Below, piece after piece: positions 1-13,700 of a stretch of DNA of 64,000 bases (position 1 is its first letter; every line of letters begins with the position of its first letter). The notes beneath the pieces were generated by a model. That model made no database searches, was not told the origin of the DNA, and worked only from the letters and a program-made list of their open reading frames with translations. This DNA comes from Mercenaria mercenaria (Eukaryota > Mollusca > Bivalvia > Venerida > Veneridae): contig NC_069363.1 in NCBI RefSeq assembly GCF_021730395.1, forward strand, positions 49,157,001 to 49,221,000. Reading direction: 5' to 3'. Both the position numbers and the translations under genes were made by a program.

Positions 1-1429
1 CAAAAATGAAATATTTTTTTTTGGATATTTTTTTTATTAAGATGAAAACCCAACCTTTTGTTTTTTTTTTAAAGATTAAGTTGGCACAAAAATTTTTTAG
101 GGGGAAAACTAAAAAAAACCCCAAAGGAATTTTATCAAAAATCCCCACAAGGTTTTTGTAAAAAAGGGGACCCCTGTATATAATTTTTGCATTTTCTTTA
201 TAAAAATATACATAAAACTTTTTGTTTTCTTATGGGATAAAAAAAGGGGAAATCCGGACTTTTTTTTTGGACATTTATTTTTAAATTTAAATTTTTAAAA
301 ACACCCAGGTACTTTTTCCCCTTAACCATTAAACTTTCCCACCATTTCGCAACTGGGGGAAAAGCAAAAATTCAACCCCCCAAAAAAAAAATTTTTGGGC
401 CCAAAAACATTTTTAACATCAGAAAAGTGCGGGGGAAAACCCAAGCAAAGATAAAAATCTTTTAATTGTTTTTATGGGCCTTTCTTATTATACTTTGTAT
501 CTGTATTTGTTAGAGGGTTTTTGGGGAAAAGGGTTGTATTAAAAGGGAAATTGGATTTTTCAAAATGGTAAAAAGGTAATGTAGAAAAAAAACCAATGTG
601 AAAAAGTTAGGGGTTTTTGTCTAACATTCAAAAAAAGGGTTTTCTTTTTTTAAACCTTCTTTTTTTCCCATTTTGCTTTTTGTCAAAAAATTTTGGGTGT
701 GTCAAAAAAGTTTAATTTAAAAAATTGCTTTCATTTTCTGAAAATTGGGTATCCAAAAAAGGTTTTTTTTAAGAAAAAATTTGAATTATGGTTTAAAAAA
801 TTCTTGACGGGAAACCCGGGGTCCTTTTGTACAAAGTTGGCCCCAAGTGACTGGGACATAGACGGTAACAGTTTAATTTTTTAAGCCCCAAAACCAAAAA
901 AAATTTAAATAAGGAAAACCCATTAAATTTGGGTTGTAAAAGCCCCTTTAAATTCATACTGGTATGAAAGAAAGGGTTTCCCTGGTAACTTAACCCAAAA
1001 TCAGTATTTAAAGGGGACGGGCCCCTTTTCCCATAAAAAACCTGCCAGTGCTGAACTCCTTTTTTTCCACTTACAAGTTTTTTAAGGGGGTTTCAGGGGA
1101 CACTTTTTTAAAGGTTATATTAAACTCAAATCTTAAAAAAAGGTTTTGAAACTTTTTTTTTTTTATCCCCCCCACTTTGGGGGGGGGGATTTTGTTTTTC
1201 CCCCTTGTTTTGTCCGTCTTCCGAGAATGTTTTTGTCGCCCCCCAACCCCCAAAAAGAAATTTTTACATAGCCCCAAAAATTTTTAACAGGAAGGGTTGG
1301 TTTAGCATGTTATTTGTGCCCCGGGTTTTTCCTCCGGATTCATTATTAAAAGAAAGAAGTTAGGGCCCCCGGGATTTTTGAAAAAATTTGGGTTTCTTTT
1401 TTGGGTGTTTTGTCGAAACCCTGCCCAAA

Positions 1430-2110
1430 ATTTAAATAAATGGGATTTTCCCAAAAAATTTTACGGGGAATGTTGGTCCCATGTGTTTTGTGAAACCGGG
1501 GTTTTTCCCGGGGTCCGGATTCTCCATTGGGTGTAGGTTTTAGGGCCCCCCAAAACATGTAAAAAATTGGTCAAAAAATGTTGTGCCGAATAGCCCCAAA
1601 AGTTTTTGGTTCGAGTCCCAAAGTTTACGGGAAAATTTTGGGTTTCGGGAAATGTGGGGTTGTGCACCTGGGTTTCCCGCATCAGGTTCATTCAGTCTTG
1701 TAGGAGTTTTTACCCCCGGATTAGTAAAAAATTTGGGGTCTTTTTAAAAGGGTTTTTTTCGTCCCTAGCCCAAAAGAAATTTGACCAAAGGGGCACCAAA
1801 GTTTACGGGGGGGAAAGGGGTTGGGCCCGGAAGTGCATTTGGGGGCCCCTGGGGTTTTTGGGGCCCGGGTTTCTTTTCGTCGGGGTTGGGAGTTAGGGCC
1901 CGGGACAAAAGTTAAAAATTTGTCTTTTTAAAAGTTGTTTAATTTTTGTGTTGCGCTTTAGCCCCCAAAAAAAAAATTTGACCTAGATTTCCCCCAAATT
2001 TTTTACGGGAATTTGGGGTTCAGCATGTGCAAGCGGGAAAACCGGGGGGTTTCGCTTTGGGAAATTCTTTCCGGTTTTTGTAGGATTTAGGCCCCCCTTC
2101 CCGGGGAAAA
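1430..2110. repeat. Blurred tandem repeat, about four units of 160-200 bp
   Basis: The phrase TTTACGGG followed by a G/T-rich stretch, a short TGTGCA/CATGTG-like word and then TGTAGG(A/T)TTTAGGCCCCC recurs near 1,460, 1,623, 1,801 and 2,002. The spacing (about 163, 178 and 201 bp) suggests a tandem array whose units have been blurred by the surrounding sequence errors. The exact unit cannot be reconstructed from this sequence. Confidence 0.5.
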
Positions 2111-3099
2111 AATTTTTTCTTTTTAAATTTCATTAGTGGGGGCATCGTGCCCCCTTGGACACATTTCTAGTTCTACTGAGAATAAAATTTTAAAACCTTT
2201 TTCATTTTTGAAAATGTTTTTTTAAGACCCTATGAAAAAGGTGAAATAAAATTTGATCACAGGTTCAAAACAAAAAAAGAAAATTGGTCATTACAGGAAA
2301 AAAACCCTTTTTTATCCCATTCCCCTATTTCAATAATTTTGAAACGGGCCTTACGCTTGGGGGAAACCCTCACTTTTAATTCAAATTTTTTTACTGGGGG
2401 GCATTCAAAACTTTTTAAATTAAAAGGGGGGCCCTTAAAAACATTTTTTATATAAGTTTGGGCTTCAAAAATTTTGATAGGGTCCCTTTGTAGCCATGGG
2501 AAAAATTAATTTTTTTTTTTCAATTCGCTTAGAGATTTTTAAAAGGGAAATTTGGGTTTATATACTTCAAATTTTAAAGAAAAAAGAAAGAAAAACCTTT
2601 TTGAAGATTTTTTTTAAAAATAAAATTTCAAAACATGTTTAACATCCCCTTTTAAAAACCCACTGAAAACGGGTTTTAAATGGCGTGTTTTATTTTTTAG
2701 GTCGTGAAAAAAAAGATGACCTTTTTTAATTTTTTTTGGGTCCCACACTTTTTCTAAAATTTTTGATAATTTTTTTTTACAAAAATTCTATAGAGTTTTT
2801 TTAAATTTTCCATGGCTTTATTTTGTTTTTCCCCTCAAATTTTAAAAAAAATTCAACCCTTTTACATTGTTTTTAAAATTAAATTTATTAAATTAAAAAA
2901 AACTTTTTGATTTAAAAAAATTTATTTTTGGGGCCGGGTACTATGAGCATTACTTTGGTGAGCCCTTTTAACGGGGTGAAAAAGCTTGCCCGGTAAAAAA
3001 AAAACACATTTGTCTAACATGCACCACCCTACAGTTCCTGTTTTTATGAAAATTCTGTTTTAAAGCTACTCACTCAGAGGGGAATGAAAAAATTCCCTA

Positions 3100-4350
3100 A
3101 AATGCCTCTTTAACATATTTTTTATTTTAATACCCTTTTGTAAAACATAAACATTTTTTAGGGCCCTCAAAACATATACTTTAAAATTTTCCACAAAATG
3201 AATACATTTTTACTAAGCCCTTTCATGTACATGTAAAATTTAAAAAATTAATGTCTTCATTTTTACATAAACTTTAAGTAATGTCCTTAATGAATGCATT
3301 TTTTCCCAAATGCCCTTATAAACATATACTTTAGTTAAAGTCCTCTTTTAAAATAATTAAGTAATTTTCCCCATTAACATTTTTCTTTAGTATTACCCCT
3401 CAAAAGAATATGCTTTAGAAATGCAACATGTTCTGTACTTTAGTTTTTCCCCTCATTTATTATGTTTTAGTAATGTCCATACTTTATTTTTTTAGTAATG
3501 CCCTTATTTCAAAAATTATATTTTATTAATGCCCAAATTTACATAAAACTTTATAATGCCCCTTTTTCTAAATAATTATACTTTAGAAAGGGTTCCCTCA
3601 TACATATACTTTGAAATGGCCTTATTCTCCAAATTTTTGTTTTAGAAATGTCCTCTTTAAAATTTTACTTTTTTTAATGTCCTTATTCTCAAAATTTTAT
3701 ATTTTTAGTAATGCCCTTTCAAACATATATTTTAGTAATGCCCCTTATTCTAAAAAATTATGTTTTTGTAATGTTCTCATACTTTATACTTTAGTAATGT
3801 CCTTATTCCAAAATTTAAATTTTTTTAAAAAAATTTTCCCAAACATAAACTTTATAATGCCTTTTATTCTCATAATTATGCTTTAGTAATTTTCCCCCTT
3901 TCATAACTTTAGAAAATGCCCCTTATTTTTCTTTAAATTAAATTTTAGTAATGTCCTCATACAAATATTTTAAAGTAATGTCCTTTTTTCTCAAAATTTA
4001 AAAATTTTTTAGTAATGTCCTCATCATAAACTTTAGAAATGTCCTTTTCTTTAAATTTTTTACTTTAGTAATGTTCTAATTAAAAAAAAATTTTTTTAAA
4101 ATTTAATGGCCCAAAATCCCTATGCTTTGGGTTGTTTCTTTTAAAAAACCCACTTTTTTCAGAATTTGTCCTCAAAAACCCAAAAATTTTTAAAATTAAG
4201 GGCCCCCCTATACCAAAACCTTTTAGTAATGCCCCAAAATACACATATTTTTACCAAATGTCCCAGTACAAAAAATTTTGGAAATTTGCCTGATATACAT
4301 ATCCCCCCCCATTTAATGCCCTTTTCTTATAAATACATTTTAAAGGAAAT
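3100..4350. repeat. Minisatellite with alternating ~27 and ~32 bp subunits
   Basis: The word TTTAGTAATG(T/C)CC recurs about every 27 then 32 bases. One subunit continues with TCATACATATAC and the other with TTATTCTCAAAATTATA, so the repeating block is a dimer of about 59 bp and roughly 20 dimers are present. It is legible despite the homopolymer errors, best between 3,460 and 4,090. Confidence 0.75.
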
Positions 4351-7300
4351 GTGATGTTTTCATTTTCCAAGAGTCAACAAATCAAAAATAGAAAAATTTA
4401 AAAGATTTGTTTTTTGGTAAATTTTTTTTTCCCATTGCTGAAAGTTCAAATTTTTTTTTGGGGCCCCCCAAAATTTTTAAATTCAAGCCCTTTAAAGAAA
4501 TTTGATAAACCAGTCCACAAAATTTTCCCTTTTCATCTTTTAACAAACTCCAAAAGGGTTTAAATCGTTTGACTTTAAAACGGGAAAAAGGGGACTTCGG
4601 ATTTTTTAAAAATTTAAAAAAAAAAAAAAAAACAATTAAAATTTTGGTGATTTTGTTTGGGAATTTTTTAAAGAGAGAAAAACAAAAAAAAAACATAGGG
4701 GTGTTGTGACTTAAAATGACACTTTTTTTGACATTGATTTTGTATGTTTAAAAAAATTGTGATAAAACGAATTTTGAAAAAATTTGTCCTCCTCTATTTG
4801 GGGTTACTAAAAAAATTTTTATGAATCAAAAATTTTCCTTTTCCCCTGCATTCACATTAAAATTTTTCAAAAATTTCTTTAAAATATTTATCTTATGAAA
4901 AAAAATTGAAAGGAAGGGAAATATTTTTAAAATTTCCTCAACCCTTAATTTAGCTAAGCCCAAAAGTTTTCCCCTTTTTGCAAAATTTTTTGTTGGGGGG
5001 GGGTTTTGGGGGGTTAAAAAAAGGATTTTGTTAAATGATTTTTTTGCAAACAGTAAAAAGGGGGCCCTTCAATTTTTAACTGAAAAAATTGGGGAAATTT
5101 TCACATTTTTTAAAACTCGGGAAAGGGCCATTTCCCTTTCACTGAATTTTTTTTAAAAGGGAACCAAAAAAAAACCCGCATGAAAAAAAGGGACAATGTT
5201 CGATATTGGGCATGGGTTTTTTTTTTGTACTTTGTGAATATATGCCCTAAAATGTAAATTTTTTCCCTCACACACCCTGTAATTTAGTTTCCCACATGTA
5301 AAAAAGGAGGGAAGCATGGTAAAGATAAACCCAATTTTAAAAAACATTTTTTTTTAAAAAACGTGTATCATATATATAGAAAAAAAAAAAAGTTTATCTT
5401 TTTAAAAAGAGTTTAAAACCCCAAATGATGAGTAAAAAAAGGTAGAATTGTAATCAGTTTAAACTTAAAACCCAGCCATTTTTTTTGGTTTCATTGTATT
5501 ACAATTGAAAAAAAAGGAAGGTCTATGTTTTTTTAAACCCAAGGAAAATTTAATTTTTGGGGGACAATGTGCAAATTTAAAAGTTTTTTTGGGGAAGGGA
5601 AAAAAACAATGTATAGGCCCAAAAAAAAACAAAAAAAATTGCGTTTTGATGTAAGGGGGTTTAAAAGGGAGTTTACTTTCTTAAATATGGGAAAAAAACT
5701 AACAAAATGTTTTAAATTAAATTTTTAAAAATAGGGGTGAACTTTCCCGGGTTTTGATTGAGGTGGGGTCCCAAAGCTAGAAAGGGACCAAAACTTTTTT
5801 GCTGGCATTTTAAAAACTGTATATTTTTATGGTTTTTGAAAATTTATAGCAGCATAGTTTCAAACAATTCATTTGGGGCAAATTCAAACATCACCAGCAA
5901 ATCATTTAAAAATTAAAAAAACCCAAAATTAATTTTTGAAACCCTCCATTTTTGTCTTCATTTAGTAGATGACTTAAAAAAACCCCAAGAGCCAAATTTT
6001 TGTACATTATGAAAAACGGGCCAGCTTTAATGTTGAAAATTTTCTCTTTTAATGTGAAAGTTTTAAGGCTCCCAAAGGGTTTTTGCTACATGGGGTCAGG
6101 GGGGGTTGAAAAATGCCCGGGAAAAAAAGGGTTGAAAAAAACTAAGATCACCGGGGAAACAAAAACCCTAGGGTATTTAAATTTACAGAACTTTCTTTTC
6201 CAAATTTAATCCCTTAAATTTTAAGGAAAATTGCAAAATCTATATTGTGAAGGGGACTGCCCCAAAAAACCTTGAAAAAAATGAAATTTTTTAAAGGGCT
6301 ATTTTTTTTTCAGTTGAAAAAAGGGTATTTAAAATCAATTTTTAGATTTCTGTTAACTTGGGGAGTCCCCCTTCCTTTAAAATTTTAAAAAGCCCCAAAC
6401 TGAGAAATTGCACTTTTGTTTTAAACAATTCCCTTAAACCTGTTAAAAAGGTTAAACCATTTTATATTGAAAAGTAAGTTGTAGTTAAAATTTTAGGTAT
6501 TTTCACAAGGGGAAAATGATTTTTTCCCCTAATTGAGCCGCCCCATGAAACCCCCAAACATATTTGCTTTTTTGGCGACCAAGCACGGATCCAGCCCACC
6601 GCGCACCCGGGTTTCGGTTTCCCTCCCTGTTCGCTTTCAAACCCCAAATTTGCTTTTTAGAAAAAACTGTTATCCATTGAAAGGCAAAAAAGGCGGGGGA
6701 CCTGTCGGCTCGAAAATTAGAGACAATAAAAAGAGGGAAAGGGAATCGGAAGAAAAATTTTGGGAGGGAAAGGTTTCAAAAGATTAAACCCCCAATCAGG
6801 CCACAATTAAATTTTTGTTTGTTTCTCAAACATAAGGTGCCCCCGGGTTTCTAGAAAAAGGGTTTTGTGTGAAAAAGTTCCCCATTCCAAGTTCAAAAAT
6901 TTCAGTGCCAAGTTTAAAATTTGGTTACGCTGATGGAAAATATAAAAAGGAAAAAAAAAAATTTTTTTTTTTTACAAAATTACGTCTTTGGGGTTTTCAA
7001 AGCAAAGTGATTTTTAAAATTTAAAGGTTTATTGAAAAAGAAATTTTTAAAATTTGACCTCATTCCCAAAATTTAAATTGCTTTATTTTGGGAATTCATT
7101 TTTAAGCTAATACATGTGTTTTCTTTTTTTTGGGGGTTTTTCCTTAAAAAAAAGAGAACGGGAAAATATTTTGGTTAAAAGCCATTGTATCAGTTGTTTG
7201 GTTATTAGCAAAATTGCTAAAACCCAAAAATTTAATTTTTTGACGCTTGTTTTCCCGATAGGTCAGTTAATTTTTTTACGATATTGTTTTTTGTTTTGAA

Positions 7301-10029
7301 CTTCCTACCTTCAATTTTTAAAAAGCTTGGTATTCCCTTTTACAGTAATGTAAATTTTTAAATTCTATAAAAGTTCAATTTTTTACCATTTTTTATTGAA
7401 CCCTTATATAAATGTTTTTATGATAAAGGGACTTTTGGGAAGTTTTTTTATATAAAAGTGGGGATAAAAAATGTGGGATTCATAATGATTTTTTTTTTAA
7501 AAATTTTTCAATTCAAATTTTTTGTAATTTCTGGTTTAAAGGGTTTTCTTTGTTTAAAAATTTTAAAAAAAAAAAGGCAAAAAAAAAGAATTTTTGTTTT
7601 CAGGAGGACCCGTTTTAAAAAAGGGTCGGGACTAGGGCCCCTAAGGAAAAAGGGAAGGGCTGAGGTTAAAGGGAAAAAAAAGATGGAGACATGGATAAAA
7701 CCCCCGGGCATGATGGAAAAGGGCTTGTTTTCTTCAAATTCCAAAAGGGTCGGAAAAAAACTAGGAAATAAAGCACTTTCACTCTTTTTTTATGGGTTCA
7801 TTTTAAAAAAACCTTTTTAATTTCCCCCCTGTAAAAAAATTTAAAAAAAATTTTTTTTCCTGAATTTTTTTTAGTAATTTTAAAATTTTTACCGGGTTTA
7901 AAACAATACATCAGAAATTTTGCTGATAATAGAAGTTTTTTTAAAATTTTTCATTTTCCCCCGGTTTTTACCTTCATTCATAGAAAAAATTTTTTTAACA
8001 AATTTTTCCCGAACCCAAAATTGTAGTTATGAAAAAGTAGTTTTGTACTTTTCCCTTTACAAAAATTTATCAAAAAGAAAAAGTTTTTTCGTCCCGGACC
8101 AAAATTTATCAATGTTTTTAAATCAAAAAACCCTAGACTTCAATGCAAAATTCCTTTTTTTTGAAATTTTAAATATTTTAAAAAAAACAAAAGTAATTTG
8201 CATAGATTGGGGGTGGAACTTTGGGATGAAAGTTTTAATTTTGCAGCTGTAGAAAAAAAATTTTCTTTTTGATTTTGGGTTTTAAAAAAAAAAGCCATGG
8301 CAAATTTTAATATTTGCAATTCTTTAGTCAATAGTTTTTACGTTTTGGAAATTTTAATATGGGGAAACCCAGGCTTTTTCCTTGGTTTGTTTATTTCATT
8401 TTTGGGGGGTTTTTTCACTTTTATTTTAGGGTCAAAAGACTTTTTTCAGGGGGAGCCCATTTAAAAAAGGTTTGGGTGGTTTTGACCAAAAGCAGGGAAC
8501 AATTTTTTTTGGAAAAATCTCTACTTTTTGAAACTACTTGTTTATAAACACCAAAAATTGGGGGCAGTGCATCCTTTGGGATGGGACCTCTATCAAGTTT
8601 TTTTTTTCCCAAAAGGTTTAGCTGGGCCTTTTTTTTTGGGGCCAAAAAAAGTTTCAAAAAGTAAAACCTTTCCCAAAAGACTTTTTTTTATTGAACCATT
8701 TTTTATGGTCTTCAAAACTTGCCCCGTAGGGAAAAATTATAAGGCCTTTTTTCCCGTGTTTTTTTCAAATAGGCAAAAAAAGGCCCCTTATTAAGGGCTT
8801 TTTTTCATGAAAACCTTTTAAAGGTTTCCTTTTGTCAAACTTTGGGCCGTGGCATCATTATAAAGGGCCTCCCCCAAAAGTTTTCAAAATTTTTGGGCAC
8901 TTTTGGGGGCCCAAAAAGGGGGCTGCCAAGCAAAAAACAGAAAACCCTTTTAAAAACCTTTTTTTAAAAAAATGCTTAAAAAAATCATCACCAAAAATTG
9001 GGGGGCAGAAACAAGTTTGAAAGGAAAAAAAGGGACTCCTTTGATGGGGCAATCCGGGCCCCTTTTGGGGCCCCAAGTTTGTTTCTGAAAAATTTGCATT
9101 GCTTCTTCCCTCAAAGTCCCCTCATTGGGTTCTACACTGGACCTTTCCCCCTTTATCACCAAACAGCCCGACCAAATTTTTTAAAAAATATGCAAAAATT
9201 TAAAGGTTTTCAAAAAAAAAGTTTTCACTGGAGTTATGCCGTTAATTGGGCAACTTGTTTATCAGTTTTCCCTTTTTAAACTCTAGTTTAAAAAATTTTT
9301 TTTGTTAGTTTGATTTCTATGGGTTTGTTACCTGTGTTCAATTTCCATGTTCCAAAGGGGAATTTTTTAATTTTTTTTTATTGAAAACCCCTTTTTTTTT
9401 TAGGGTTTCTACCCCTTAAGGTTTTTTTCCTGTATTCCCTTTTTTGCTTTTTTTTTTTTTGGCCAAATGATGGGGTTTTTATTAAAAGGGAAAATGAAGG
9501 GAAGGATAGGGGTTTTTTGGGAAAGGTTTGCATTGCACAACCGAGGCCAAATTCTCCAGTCAGCTGACTAACAAATTTCCCAGACCTACGAAACCAACCC
9601 AAAAAGGGAAAAACAAAATTTTAATTTTTTGTTGTTTGGGGTTTTTTTTTGTCCTTTAAAAAAAACTGCTTTTTTAAGTTGATTTTGCCCAAAAATTTTC
9701 CCAAATTTACCCCCATTACATGTTCTTGCAAACGGCCCGAACCCGGAAAAATGGGAAAATTCGTTAGAAGCTGCACGGAAAAAAGAAAATTTATCTAAGG
9801 GGGCAATACAGCACATTCTCCGTAATTCTTAAATTTCTCATGGGTTTCTGCGGGAGCTTGTCATAATTCCGAGCAAAAATTTTGTCTGTTAATATTATTA
9901 TAATAGTGGGTTTTTTTCCTAGTTGTTTTTTGCTCCTTTTGTTTTTTGGGGAAAAAAAAAAAAAGTTAAAATTTTCCCTCCCTTGATTGGCGTTTTGGTT
10001 TGGGGTTTCCCCGGGTTTGTTTTAGGGTT

Positions 10030-10740
10030 AGGTTTTAAAATTTTTTCCTAAAAATAAACAAAGCTATTGCTTTAAAAAATTGCCCAAAAACTTGTTCCAA
10101 AATTTAATAGCTGACTCTTTTCGGGAAGAAATAACTTTCCCTCCTGCTTTTTGCAAGAAAATGGCCCCTTTTTAACTTAGAAAATCTTGCTTAAGTTTTT
10201 TGGGTTTTGGGGCAATTTTTTCCTAAGCTATCAAAGCTATTTTTGAAAAATTGGAACCCCTTTTTTTTTCCCCTCAGAACTGACTCGTACAAAAAGAAAC
10301 ATAAAATCCATCCTGCTTTTTTTAAGAATTATGGCCCCTTTTTTAAATTAAAAAAAAATCAGATTTCTTGGTTAAGTTTTTTTTGTTTAAATCAAGGGTT
10401 TTTTTCCCTTTTTAAAAAATTCCCAAAACTATTGCTTTAAAAAATTGGAAACCCCTTGCACCATCAGAAGCTGCCTCTGAAAAGCAAAAACATAATCCCA
10501 TCCCGCCTTTTTTCAAGGAAAATTTTGGCCCCCTTTTGGACTTAAAAAAAAAGGGGGGTTTTTGGTTAAGTTTTATGTTTAAAATAACTTTTTTTCCCTT
10601 TAAAGGCCCAAAGGAAAAGCTTTTAAAAACGGAGCAGTTAAACGCCATTAAAAGGCTGGGCTCTAAAAAAAACAAGAACCCTAAAACCCAAATTGCTTTT
10701 TTCAAGAATTTTTTTGGCCCTTTTTGGTCTTAGAAAAACG
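10030..10740 (+). repeat. Distorted copies of the ~170-bp unit seen at 57.5-58.3 kb
   Basis: Phrases such as CTATTGCTTTAAAA, CCATCCTGCTTTTT, AATTATGGCCCCTTTT and CAGATTTCTTGGTTAAG recur at about 175-bp spacing and match the clean unit at 57,560-58,230 in the same order and orientation. Unit length is roughly kept while many bases are replaced by a neighbour. This gives an internal control showing that the first 20 kb is damaged sequence over ordinary repeats. Confidence 0.8.
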
Positions 10741-13700
10741 GTTGGAAATTTAAAAAAACCAAAAAAAACAGTGAGCGTCTGCACCCGGGAAGGCGGTGCT
10801 TTGGTTACAATTGGTTTCTCAAAAGAAAATTTTTATTTTCCTTTAAATTTTTTTATTATACCCCCCGATTTCAAAAATTTAAAATTGGGGGGGGGTTTAA
10901 ATTGGGGTTAAAAAAAATGTTTTATCCCTCCGGGGATTAGTTATTCGTCCATCTTTCACTTCTTTCCCTTTTTTGGGAGGGGAACCCGGTTTATTTACAT
11001 CTTTAGAATCTTTTTTATGGGAGTTTTTACCTTTACCCCGCAAATTTTTTTAAAAAAAGGACGGTTTTAATTTTAATTCGGGGGACTACCATTTTTAATT
11101 TTAAGGTTTTTGTTCCCTTGAAAATTTACTGACTTTATAGCGAACGTGCAGACCTGATCAGGGCCCGCACAACAGAGGTTTGGGTCTTGGGTGCAAAATT
11201 TTTAAAAAAAAGGCAACCAGCAGGGTAAAAAGGTTTGGGAAAATTTTTTATGTGTAAATTTTGGTTTTGTTTTTTTCAGTTGAGTAAGAAATAAATTTAA
11301 AGCAAACCCAGAAAGTTTTGTAGAGGGAAGGGAAAATTGTTTTCAGTGAATTTTGAGGTTAGTGTGAAATGATATTTTTAAGTTAAAAATTGGTCAAAAG
11401 ATTTTTTGGGGTTTTAAAATTTTACAGCAATTGGGTTCAATTTAAATTTTCAATTTAGAAGGGTACTGTTTTTGTCGTTTTTTTTTAAAACTTTGTTTTG
11501 AATTTTTATTTTTTAAAGAGGCTGGTTACTTGGAAAAAGGTTGGGGAGGTTCCAAAAAAAAAGGTTGTAGGGCCAAAAAAAATAGGGGAAAACCCTTTAT
11601 TTTTCCCTTTGGGAAAAAAGATTTTCTTTTTTAAAATTTTTATAAAAACTTTTTCAGGGGTGTTTGGGCCCATGAAAAAAACCAGGTCAAATTTTTAAAA
11701 GGGGGTTTATCTAAGCTCAAAAACAAAGGTTTCCCCAGTTAAAAAATAGAATAACCTTTTTCACTCCCCCCGTTTCTGATCTTGGGTTTTTTAAAAAGGG
11801 AAAAATGTGTTTTACAAATTTTTATATCCGGGCTAATATGAAAAATTTTTGTGTTTAAAAAATCTTTTTAAAAAGAAAAAAAGGAAAGAAAAAGAAGTCA
11901 ATAAAGTCAAATTTGGGAAATGCATCACGATAAGGACCTTTCAAAAACCCCCCCCCATGGGGGGGGAAGGATAAACTGATGAAAAAAATTTTGGGGGAAA
12001 AGAGGAAGATGGAAAATTGGGTTTAAAAATGCAGAGAAGAAATTTAAGGGAAATTCTGATTTATAATTTTTTTTCCCGTGTTTTGAATTTTTGTATTTTG
12101 AAATGCGCACTAAGTTCTAAAAATGATATTTTTAAAAAAAAATGTTTTTTAAAAATGGGGAATTTTAAAAAAGGGGGGCTCGAGCTTTTTTTTTGAAGGG
12201 AGAAATTTGAAAATTTTTCCCGTGTCCACCCGTTTTTTAACTGGGAAGCATTAATAATTTAGAAGTCCAGGGCAAAGGCTATAAAAATAAGTTTGGAGAC
12301 CAGTTTCCCGTTTTCGGGTTTGTTCCAAATTTGGGCAAGTTTAAAAACTTTGCTCATGTTAAACCCAAACAGTGGGTTGAGAAAAAAAAATGGGCTCCAG
12401 GGTCTTTTATTTTCATCAGACCCAAAACAGTCTTTGGGCATAGATATCTTTAATTTTTTCCTTTTTGTAAAATGCACCCGGAAAAAAAAGGGGGAAAAAA
12501 GTGGGAATTATCAAAAAAGGGGGGGTCCACCCAATTTAAAATTGTTAAATTTTTTAAGGCAAAGAAAAAATGTTTTTATGTAAAGAAAAAATTTTTAAAA
12601 AAGTAATTTTTTAATTTTGTTTAAAAAAATTAAATAAAGTTAAGACTTTAATTTGTCCTTTCCCTTTTTTAGCGTTTGAAAAAATTCCCTTTTGAGATTA
12701 ATTTTTAAAATAAAAGTATTGCTCCCAAAAAAATTTTTTTTAGCCCTTTAACATTACAGATTCGGGATTTTCATGGTTTCAGATGGAGTATTACAAAAAT
12801 GTGGTTGTACAACTCGCAAAAAATTTATCGATGGGGAAGCCCCCCCCTGCTATGGAAAAAACCGTGAAAAAGGGCCCCATTTGTTTTTCAGGGGGCGTAT
12901 GGAAAAAAGCTTTAAAAAAAAATTTCCATTTTTAGAAAAAATCAAAAGACAGGGGGGCTATTTTAAAAACTTTTCATGGGGGCCGTGCCAAAAACAACAA
13001 AGACGGAAGGGGGCTTTAAACCCCGGTGGGGGAAAATTAAGTGAAAAAATCCAGTTTCGATAGAAGGGGCTAAAAAAAACATTTTTGGGGAAGAATGCAA
13101 TAAGTGATAATGAAGATGAAAAGGGGTTTATATAAAATTTTTAAAAAATTTAAAATTTTTTTATTTAAACTTATTAATTTTTAAAGGGTTTTTTTTTTGC
13201 GTTTTTGTTCCTTTTTGTTTTCAGGTTTTTTTAAATTTTTTATTTTGTTTTGGGCCCTTTCCCCACCACTGTGGGGGGGAAAATAATTTATTTAATCCTT
13301 TAGCCGTCTTTCACAAATGTGTCTGCACTCTAAGTTGAAACCCTTTCTCATGCGGGTCTTTTTACCAAACCCCGAACCCAAAATTTTTTTGCCATTTAAA
13401 TTCCCAGCCAAAATTTGAAAAACTAGGGCCAAAAATTTCCCAGGCACTTCGGAATTTTTGGCCCTTGAAACAAAAATTTTTTATAAACAAAACCTGAAAG
13501 TTAATTTGGGTTTTAATTTAAAACACTGAAGTCTTTAAAGGGTTTTTATCAAAAACACCCCAAAGTCTGATTGGGGGGGTGTAGGGGTTTTTTTGCTTCC
13601 CAATATTTCTATTTCCCATTTTTTTAAAATTTCTAATTTAGATGATTTGGGGGGTTTTGGGAGAAAAGCGCTTTTTTCAAAAGCAGTTTTGTTTTTTTTT

